Source: a virus. From it: a stretch of DNA of 25,745 nt. Positions 20,827-25,745 of this stretch are shown piece after piece. Made by a program: the position numbers and the translations under genes. The stretch spans positions 1 through 25,745 of IMG/VR virus record IMGVR_UViG_3300033153_014609, one strand, 5' to 3'. Below the pieces are notes generated by a model. That model was not told the DNA's origin. It saw nothing but the letters and a program-made list of their open reading frames with translations, and ran no database searches. Numbering within the stretch: the first letter of the stretch is position 1; each line of letters begins with the position of its first letter.

Positions 20827-20969
20827 TAAAAATAAAGCTGTCTAAGTTGTTAAACAAAAAAGACAAAGAACCTAAAAGCGAAAAGGATTTAATTAAGGTT
20901 AATGTAGTTTCACCGGGCAAAATGGTTATATCTCAAGAAGCTTTTATAAGTATAGAAAGGAAGGCGTAG
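20823..20969 (+). CDS. Small hypothetical protein
   Basis: This 48-residue, lysine-rich frame starts in an ATGA overlap (MIKIKLSKLLNKKDKEPKSEKD) and ends with a strand-like VNVVSPGKMVISQEAFISIERKA. It fits exactly between its neighbours: its stop is 1 base before the protease ATG, and its last codons supply the AAGGAAGG ribosome site. No domain is recognised. Confidence 0.6.
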   Translation: MIKIKLSKLLNKKDKEPKSEKDLIKVNVVSPGKMVISQEAFISIERKA

Positions 20970-20970
20970 A

Positions 20971-22194
20971 ATGGATCCGAAAAATTTATTACGAACAGGG
21001 ATTACAAGAGGCATTGAAAAAGGTTCTAAGGGTATCGATAGAGCTTATAAACACGATAAGGGCCAGGGCGTTATTTTAGGATACGGTGTAATTTCTAAAG
21101 GGAAAATGAACGAGGAGGATGTCCGGGGTTGGGAATTTGACGATGAATCTTTGGATCAGATAATAGAGATGGGCAACGCAAACAAGATGGGTGTCAAATC
21201 AAGATTTGGACACCCTAATATGAGCAACACAGCATTAGGTACGTTCTTGGGCCGCGCTAAGAACTTTAGGAAAGACGGAGATATTGTTCGGGCCGACTTA
21301 TATTTTGATTCTACAGCATATAAAACACCTAATGGGGATCTTGGAAACTATGTTTTAGACCTTGCGGAAAGTGATCCAGGGGCGTTTGGAACCTCCATAG
21401 TTTTTCTTTATGAGCTAGAATATAGACTTGAGAAAGACGGCACCCGGAAGAAAAATAAAGAGGGCAAAGAAATGCCGCCTTTAGTCAGATTTACAAAATT
21501 ATTTGCTTCTGATGTTGTTGATAATCCAGCTGCAAACAAGAGCATGTTCGGGCAGTTTTTCAGCGATAGCGTTAAACCATCGGCTGAAATGACTTCCTTT
21601 TTAGATAGATTTCTGCAAAATCCTGATGCCATTAATATGGCAGCTTCATTTTTGCAAAAGTATCAAGTTAACGGTGAAAGTATTGACACAAAAACCAAGA
21701 AGGAGGAAAAGAGCATGGACTATAAAGAGCTAAGTCTTGATGTTCTAAAGAAGGAAAGGGCCGATCTTGTGGAAGTCTTACACAAGGAAGGGTTTGAGGC
21801 AGGAAAAGAAGGCGTAGAAAAAGTTGCAAAAGAAGCAGCCTTAAAAGCAGAGCGTGAGCGCGTAGTTGGGATACTTAAGAAAGCTTCTGCGTACGAGAAC
21901 ATGGGTGAGCTTGTAAGTGAGGTAATCGAAGCTGGAGACAGCCTTGAGACCGCAGAAACTAAGTTTAAAGCTAAGAAGCTGGATATCTTAGGCAAAGGTG
22001 CACCTGCATCACCAGGACCGGGTAGCGAAGAAGTTGATGAAAGTTTAGCCGGCTTAACAGGTGAAGCACTGTGGAAAAAGGAGTTTGAAAAGAGTGCAGA
22101 ACTTCAGGCGGAGTTTGGCGAAGAGAGCACTTACATAGCCTTTAAAAAGAACGAAGCTTCAGGCGCCGCGCAGATTTTTAAAGGTAAGCAGTAA
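20971..22194 (+). CDS. Prohead protease with C-terminal scaffold domain
   Basis: This 407-residue protein has an N-terminal HK97-type serine prohead protease domain (about 30-190) and a C-terminal coiled-coil scaffold domain. Candidate catalytic residues are His81 (SRFGHPNMS) and Ser142 (AFGTSIVF), in the usual His-then-Ser order. From residue 249 the sequence becomes helical and charged (LDVLKKERADLVEVLHKEGFEAGKEGVEKVAKEAALKAE), as in scaffolds. A Pro/Gly linker (GAPASPGPGSEE) and an acidic tail follow. It assembles the shell with the capsid protein and then degrades the scaffold. An internal ribosome site and ATG at 21715 would make the scaffold alone. It lies between a small gene and the decoration protein. 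Confidence 0.85.
   Translation: MDPKNLLRTGITRGIEKGSKGIDRAYKHDKGQGVILGYGVISKGKMNEEDVRGWEFDDESLDQIIEMGNANKMGVKSRFGHPNMSNTALGTFLGRAKNFRKDGDIVRADLYFDSTAYKTPNGDLGNYVLDLAESDPGAFGTSIVFLYELEYRLEKDGTRKKNKEGKEMPPLVRFTKLFASDVVDNPAANKSMFGQFFSDSVKPSAEMTSFLDRFLQNPDAINMAASFLQKYQVNGESIDTKTKKEEKSMDYKELSLDVLKKERADLVEVLHKEGFEAGKEGVEKVAKEAALKAERERVVGILKKASAYENMGELVSEVIEAGDSLETAETKFKAKKLDILGKGAPASPGPGSEEVDESLAGLTGEALWKKEFEKSAELQAEFGEESTYIAFKKNEASGAAQIFKGKQ
21715..22194 (+). CDS. Nested in-frame scaffold protein (internal start in protease gene)
   Basis: A strong internal AGGAGG at 21701-21706 lies 8 bases before the ATG at 21715 (residue 249 of the full protein). From it the frame runs to the common stop, giving a 159-residue, helical, charged protein (MDYKELSLDVLKKERADL...). 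This is the plan of lambda C and Nu3, where the scaffold is made from an internal start within the protease gene. The internal site is better than most in the window, so independent production is likely. Confidence 0.7.
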   Translation: MDYKELSLDVLKKERADLVEVLHKEGFEAGKEGVEKVAKEAALKAERERVVGILKKASAYENMGELVSEVIEAGDSLETAETKFKAKKLDILGKGAPASPGPGSEEVDESLAGLTGEALWKKEFEKSAELQAEFGEESTYIAFKKNEASGAAQIFKGKQ

Positions 22195-22268
22195 AAAGTA
22201 TACAGCTTAAAGGTGTGTATAGTAATTTGTAAAAATATAAACAAAAAATAAAGAAGGAGGAAGAAGAA

Positions 22269-22691
22269 ATGACTACATTAGCAAAGAACGAAGTCAGGGC
22301 CTATGAAGAGGGCGACTATAATGATCTTCCGGTGATTGCGGCCGATATTATTTATGACGGCGCCGCAGTTGGAGAGAACGGATCTGGTTATTTCAGGCCG
22401 TTAGTTGCAGGCGACAATTTTGCTGGTTTTGCGCAGAAAAAAGCAGACAATAGCGCAGCCGGGGCCGCCGCTGGAGATGTGAACGTTCGCGTTCGCGATA
22501 AAGGAAAGATAAAACTTTCCGTTACAGGTGTTACCGCGGTTACTGATGAAGGTTCAACCGTTTATGCTTCTGATGATGATACTTTCACATTAACTGCTTC
22601 TGGCAATTCTGCAATTGGTAAGATTGTTCGCTGGATATCAGGGACAACTGTAATTGTAGCATTTGAAGCTGCATCTTGCAGATCAATATAA
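22269..22691 (+). CDS. Head decoration / capsid cement protein
   Basis: This 140-residue protein is rich in Ala, Gly and Asp and in beta-strands. It opens MTTLAKNEVRAYEEGDYNDLPVIAADIIYDGAAVGEN and continues SGYFRPLVAGDNFAGFAQKKADNSAAGAAAGDVNVRVRDKGKIKL, then TDEGSTVYASDDDTFTLTASGNSAIGKIVRWISGTTVIVAFE. This is the pattern of DUF2190-like and lambda-D-like capsid cement proteins. AAGGAGG lies in the leader before the ATG. The position between protease/scaffold and major capsid protein is that of lambda D. A short AT-rich gap (22195-22268) with a weak hairpin separates it from the protease gene. Confidence 0.8.
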   Translation: MTTLAKNEVRAYEEGDYNDLPVIAADIIYDGAAVGENGSGYFRPLVAGDNFAGFAQKKADNSAAGAAAGDVNVRVRDKGKIKLSVTGVTAVTDEGSTVYASDDDTFTLTASGNSAIGKIVRWISGTTVIVAFEAASCRSI

Positions 22692-22764
22692 GTTGACAAC
22701 AGGGGTGTTTTAAATAGGTAGATAAATATTAACGAACAAAACCCTATGAAGGAGGGTAAAGAAA

Positions 22765-23712
22765 ATGGATAACAGTGGTCTTTCAAGCAGGGCGATTATA
22801 GGTAAGTTTTATGAAATCCTTGAGATGTCAAAGGATAAGGTCTGGCCATATAAGGTTGGAATGGAAATGCCTTCTAACCAGGAGTCTGAGACATATAAGT
22901 GGTTAGGCTTTGCACCGGCATTAAGGGAATGGCTTGGCGGAAGAAACGCTAAGGGGTTAAGGGAAAACGGTATCACAATCAAAAACAAGCTGTTTGAGGC
23001 AACCCTAGAGTTTAATGCTCAGGATGTCAAAAGAGACAAAACTGGCCAGATTAAGGTCAGAGTTGGTGAGTTGGCAGATAGGGTTATACAGCATTGGGGA
23101 TCACTGCTAACAACTTTGATAATGAATGGCGACACCACAGTTTGCTATGATGGACAGTTTTTCTTTGATGATGATCACAGTGAAGGTGATAGCGGTTCTC
23201 AGAAGAACAAACTGGCTGCAGGTGATTATTCTGATCTTGATGTTACTACTGCAGCTAATCCTACAGCAAATGAGCTGGCAAAGGTTATCTTGAAGATGAT
23301 ACAGCATATGTATTCTTTAAAAGATGACCAGGGCGAGCCGATGAATGAAAACGCAAAGCAGTTTTTAGTTATGGTTCCTGTCAATATGTGGGCCGCTGCT
23401 ATGCAGGCTTGTTCATCTAACTTACTCAGCACAGGCACAGGCGCTATTGACAACCCAATCCTTAATTCTGGATTGCAGGTTGAACCTGTTGCTAACCCGA
23501 GATTAACTGCAACAACTGAACTTTATGCGTTCAGGAAAGATGGCCGCGCCAAACCGTTTATTCTTCAGAATGAGGAAGAGGTTAGCGTAAAGGCTGTTGC
23601 AGAGGGTTCTGAGGAAGAGTTTAAAAATAATAGGCATCTTTATGGTGTGAAAGCCAGCAGGAACGTAGGATACGGCTATTATCAACAGGCCATAATGGCA
23701 ACATTGTCATAG
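22765..23712 (+). CDS. Major capsid protein, Mu gpT-like
   Basis: This 315-residue protein fits the Mu-like major head subunit gpT family (PF10124-like): KVGMEMPSNQESETYKWLGFAPALREWLGGRNAKGLRENGITIKNKLFEATLEFNAQDVKRDKTGQI (about 25-95), then DGQFFFDDDHSEGD, the MVPVNMWAAAMQACSSN segment and LYGVKASRNVGYGYYQQAI near the end. These elements form an HK97-fold shell subunit. The gene has AAGGAGGGT before the ATG, is followed by a terminator, and is likely the most expressed structural gene. It is notable that a Mu-like capsid protein is combined with lambda-type terminase, gpW and portal proteins. Confidence 0.9.
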   Translation: MDNSGLSSRAIIGKFYEILEMSKDKVWPYKVGMEMPSNQESETYKWLGFAPALREWLGGRNAKGLRENGITIKNKLFEATLEFNAQDVKRDKTGQIKVRVGELADRVIQHWGSLLTTLIMNGDTTVCYDGQFFFDDDHSEGDSGSQKNKLAAGDYSDLDVTTAANPTANELAKVILKMIQHMYSLKDDQGEPMNENAKQFLVMVPVNMWAAAMQACSSNLLSTGTGAIDNPILNSGLQVEPVANPRLTATTELYAFRKDGRAKPFILQNEEEVSVKAVAEGSEEEFKNNRHLYGVKASRNVGYGYYQQAIMATLS

Positions 23713-23743
23713 TTAGAGCCTTTTAATTGATGTAACTAAACTG

Positions 23744-23780
23744 GCTGGGGGCCTTTAAAAAGGCTCCCCCAGCAGTTTTT
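23744..23780 (+). terminator. Intrinsic terminator after the major capsid gene
   Basis: GCTGGGGGCCTTT (23744-23756) pairs with AAGGCTCCCCCAGC (23760-23773) with a small bulge, followed by AG and TTTTT (23776-23780). It is GC-rich and stable. A terminator directly after the capsid gene lets that message exceed the downstream neck and tail genes. Confidence 0.85.
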
Positions 23781-23807
23781 AAATAGAACTAAAAAAGGAG
23801 GCCTATT

Positions 23808-24023
23808 ATGGCAAAACATAGCATTAAGATAGTTTTGGCTGTTGAAAAGGTTATACAGGGTAAAAAAAGGAAAGCAGAAACAGTTCTTTTAAACGGCGAC
23901 TGCGTAGGAAAATGCACAGCTGATGATCTTAGTAAAGCTATTCAGCTTGGCGAGGTTAAGGTTGTAGCAGCTGCTGAAAGTAAACCTGCAGACGAAAACA
24001 ATAATACTGAGGGCCAGCAATAA
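23808..24023 (+). CDS. Small hypothetical head-region protein
   Basis: This 71-residue protein has strands HSIKIVLAVEKVIQG and ETVLLNGDCVGKCTADDLSKAIQLGEVKVVAA, then an acidic disordered tail (ESKPADENNNTEGQQ). AAAGGAGG precedes the ATG. It resembles small head-associated proteins between capsid and neck genes in other phages, but no family is recognised. Its stop codon lies inside a terminator hairpin. Confidence 0.6.
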   Translation: MAKHSIKIVLAVEKVIQGKKRKAETVLLNGDCVGKCTADDLSKAIQLGEVKVVAAAESKPADENNNTEGQQ

Positions 24024-24041
24024 CGCTCTCAGTATTTTTTT
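24003..24041 (+). terminator. Intrinsic terminator overlapping a stop codon
   Basis: AATACTGAG (24003-24011) pairs perfectly with CTCAGTATT (24028-24036), with an inner AGC/GCT, followed by a run of seven T (24035-24041). The stop codon TAA at 24021-24023 is in the loop. Ribosomes finishing this gene would disrupt the hairpin, so termination may depend on translation. Confidence 0.7.
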
Positions 24042-24050
24042 AGGTGAAAG

Positions 24051-24398
24051 ATGTCACTTAAAACACAATTACCTATAGATGCTAAGAATGCTTTTTTAAA
24101 CAGTGATGAGTTTGCAGAATCGATTACGTACACCCCTAACGGTGAATCCGCAAAAAGCATTAAGGCTATTATTGTAAGGAACCCGCTTGATGCCGGTGGC
24201 GAGGATGGTGGTAGAGTTCTCCACCGGCAGTGCGAGGTTTATATCGTTAATGATGCTACAGATGGGGTGACATCTGTTAACAAAGGTAAGGATACGCTGC
24301 AGTTCCCGGAAAACGTAGGCGGTAGCAATGTATCGTGGGTCGTAGAAACTGTTATTGATGTAGATACCGGTGTATGGAGGCTGCTGGTAGGTAAATAA
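24051..24398 (+). CDS. Head-tail joining / neck protein
   Basis: This 115-residue, strand-rich protein begins MSLKTQLPIDAKNAFLNSDEFAESITYTPNG and ends VSWVVETVIDVDTGVWRLLVGK. The F...EFAESITYTP(N)G start and the AIIVRNP segment are typical of head-tail joining proteins (lambda FII-like / phage neck family). Position after the capsid gene and before tail-completion genes supports this. AGGTGA lies 5 bases before the ATG. Confidence 0.65.
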   Translation: MSLKTQLPIDAKNAFLNSDEFAESITYTPNGESAKSIKAIIVRNPLDAGGEDGGRVLHRQCEVYIVNDATDGVTSVNKGKDTLQFPENVGGSNVSWVVETVIDVDTGVWRLLVGK

Positions 24399-24407
24399 GG
24401 GTGGTAT

Positions 24408-25028
24408 ATGTCGCTTGATGCAAGAATTGACGTAACAGCGTTTGATAAGGCTCTTAAACTGGTTCCTAAGGTCCTAAAATGGGAGCTTAGAGACAGCCTT
24501 GACCACATACAGCGTAGTTTCCTTAAGAAGTTCCGTTTAGAGCGATTACAGGGGCCTCCAGGGATAAGAGGAGGCGGTCCAGAGGGTAAGGGGCCAGGAA
24601 TCTTTAATAGGTTTAAGAAGCGTAAGATAAAAGATAAAGATATAGAGGGCATGGGAGTTGAGATATATACGCAGTCTAAAATTGCTAAGCTTCATGAGGC
24701 AGGCGGCACGGTAACTGCAAAAGGTGGAAAGCTTGCAGTACCATTTTCTCAGAAGATACGTCCACAAATGTATACAGGCAAGGGCCGGCTTAAGAGTAGG
24801 TTTAGGCACCCGGGACAGTTGAAGAATGTCGGACTTATTGTATCAAACGGCAAAGAGCTTTTAGTTAAATTTCTTAAACGCGGCCGGCAGATCAGACCTT
24901 TATATATTTTAAAAAGAGAGGTCATATTAAAGCCACAACTGGGGTTTTATAAGACATGGGAATCGCACAAGACAAGGCAGTTGGCAATTTTAAACAGCGC
25001 TATTCATAAAGCGCTTAAGAAGGCCTAA
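24408..25028 (+). CDS. Minor tail / tail-completion protein
   Basis: This 206-residue basic protein contains DAFDKALKLVPKVLKWELRDSLDHIQRSFLKKFR-like helices at the N-terminus (about 10-45). A glycine-rich insert follows (GPPGIRGGGPEGKGPG), then a region with SKIAKLHEAGGTVTAKGGKLAVPF and a C-terminal RPLYILKREVILKPQLGFYKTWE. The LHEAGG...LAVPF pattern resembles virion-morphogenesis and tail-completion proteins of the gpG/HK97 gp10/DUF6441 type. The gene sits between the neck protein and a tail-terminator-like gene, the usual place. The family assignment is by pattern only. Confidence 0.65.
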   Translation: MSLDARIDVTAFDKALKLVPKVLKWELRDSLDHIQRSFLKKFRLERLQGPPGIRGGGPEGKGPGIFNRFKKRKIKDKDIEGMGVEIYTQSKIAKLHEAGGTVTAKGGKLAVPFSQKIRPQMYTGKGRLKSRFRHPGQLKNVGLIVSNGKELLVKFLKRGRQIRPLYILKREVILKPQLGFYKTWESHKTRQLAILNSAIHKALKKA

Positions 25029-25030
25029 CT

Positions 25031-25495
25031 ATGGCAGATACAATAAAAAATAGAATACTCGATAATATTAAAACCGCTATCGAAGCCGTAAAAAAAGCAA
25101 ACGGATATGCCAACGATATTAACAGTGTAGAGAGATGGGAGCAGGCCGGCAACGCCCGCCTTACTATTCCTTGTGTCATAATCAGTTCAGGTGTTGAGCT
25201 AAAAACTCAGAAACCGGGCCTTTTGCATGAGTGCAAACTTACGGTTTCTGTTGAGATTTTTACGCGGCACGATAAAGATGATTTTGCTGATTCTACAGAT
25301 GAACTCATAAATAGTTTAGTAGGGGATGTTGAGAAAGCGCTGATGGTTGATACCCAAAGAGGCGAACTGGCTCATAATACCTATATTATTAATACCGTCC
25401 CCTTTGAGACAGTAGAGGGCCAGCCGTACGCGGGTTATATTATAGAAGTTGAAATACATTACGATCATAAGGTTGATGACCCGACAGCGCAATAG
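25031..25495 (+). CDS. Tail terminator-like protein
   Basis: This 154-residue protein starts with a helix (TIKNRILDNIKTAIEAVKKANGYANDINSVERWEQAGN). It has strands VIISSGVELK and CKLTVSVEIFTRHDKDD, a helix (STDELINSLVGDVEKALMVD), and the closing strands NTVPFETVEGQPYAGYIIEVEIHYDHK. This alternation is typical of gpU/DUF3168-like tail terminators, which cap the tail tube. It lies 2 bases after the previous stop and just before the tail tube gene, as expected. Confidence 0.7.
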   Translation: MADTIKNRILDNIKTAIEAVKKANGYANDINSVERWEQAGNARLTIPCVIISSGVELKTQKPGLLHECKLTVSVEIFTRHDKDDFADSTDELINSLVGDVEKALMVDTQRGELAHNTYIINTVPFETVEGQPYAGYIIEVEIHYDHKVDDPTAQ

Positions 25496-25532
25496 AAAAG
25501 CCTTTTTAACAAGAAAAAGGAGGTTTAATCTT

Positions 25533-25655
25533 ATGGACCTAGCAAGGGTTGGATTTAAGACAGGGCAGGAAGAAATAAAAGAACCCGCGAAAGATAGCCA
25601 GGCAAAATCTAAACGCAAGAGAGTAAAACCCAAGAAGGAGGGTAAAAGAAAATGA
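25533..25655 (+). CDS. Small basic protein before the tail tube gene
   Basis: This 40-residue frame has a strong AAGGAGG (ending at 25523) before the ATG at 25533. It opens MDLARVGFKTGQEEIKEP and ends with a highly basic stretch (KSKRKRVKPKKEGKRK). The last part of the frame carries the ribosome site (AAGAAGGAGGG) of the next gene, which it overlaps by 4 bases (ATGA). No family is recognised. Confidence 0.55.
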   Translation: MDLARVGFKTGQEEIKEPAKDSQAKSKRKRVKPKKEGKRK

Positions 25656-25745
25656 GTAAACAGTTTGAAAGACAGGTAATACTTGTTAAGAATGAAACAG
25701 AATACGGCTCAGACCCTACACCTACACCGGCAGATAATGCTATTT
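25652..25745 (+). CDS. Tail tube protein (5' part, cut by window edge)
   Basis: This frame starts in an ATGA overlap after AAGAAGGAGGG and remains open to the edge for 31 codons: MSKQFERQVILVKNETEYGS then DPTPTPADNAI. The pattern of an opening strand followed by K-x-E-x-x-YG-DPTPTPADNAI is typical of the N-terminus of siphovirus tail tube proteins. Only the first strand region is present, so the assignment is probable rather than certain. Confidence 0.6.
   Translation, partial: MSKQFERQVILVKNETEYGSDPTPTPADNAI

Overview
The window is almost certainly part of a temperate, lambda-like tailed phage (prophage or phage contig) of AT-rich base composition with strong AGGAGG-type ribosome binding sites. 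It runs from the immunity region through replication genes, a large accessory block, DNA packaging and head genes, and stops at the start of the tail genes. No integrase, attachment site, tRNA or rRNA is seen. The host cannot be named from the sequence. Capsule-type sugar transferases, an RlpA-like secreted protein and a secreted DUF4468 protein point to a Gram-negative (diderm) host, probably from a poorly cultivated group.

Layout. (1) 1-1960, immunity: a leftward LexA/CI-type repressor (580-1215) followed in the same operon by a secreted DUF4468 protein, and a rightward Cro-like gene. Back-to-back promoters and two matching operator-like dyads lie here. (2) 1957-6072, early and replication: an excisionase/MerR-like HTH protein, tiny zinc-ribbon proteins, a winged-helix replication initiator with an iteron-type origin inside its own gene, small unknowns, and a ParB-like protein whose start is interrupted by an apparent frameshift. 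(3) 6162-10440, a five-gene sugar cassette: an MptE-like GPS/GADM-motif protein, a double GT2 glycosyltransferase, a truncated methyltransferase, a KpsC/KpsS-like transferase and another glycosyltransferase. (4) 10437-14887: small unknowns, an RlpA-like protein, a complete acyl carrier protein, a small membrane protein, a ParB-methyltransferase fusion and a protein with four Cys4 fingers. (5) 14906-18282, packaging: a structured leader with an intrinsic terminator, lambda-type terminase small and large subunits, a zinc-ribbon protein, a second promoter-plus-terminator leader, and a gpW-like joiner. (6) 18279-25745, head and neck: lambda-type portal, fused protease/scaffold with a nested scaffold start, decoration protein, Mu gpT-like major capsid protein, neck and tail-completion proteins, and the start of a tail tube gene.

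How it fits together. The repressor operon probably maintains lysogeny and expresses a secreted lysogen protein, much as lambda cI is followed by rex. The plus strand carries one long early-to-late transcription path, punctuated by intrinsic terminators in front of the terminase and portal genes. Such terminators imply attenuation or antitermination control.

The strongest candidate for something undescribed is the leader at 14906-15031. It can form a three-way junction whose closing stem competes with a terminator. It also contains an arm that can pair over 21 consecutive positions with the ribosome binding region of the terminase small-subunit gene. Other notable points are the read-in-three-frames origin repeats, a repressor whose catalytic serine is cysteine, and an intact acyl carrier protein gene in a phage.
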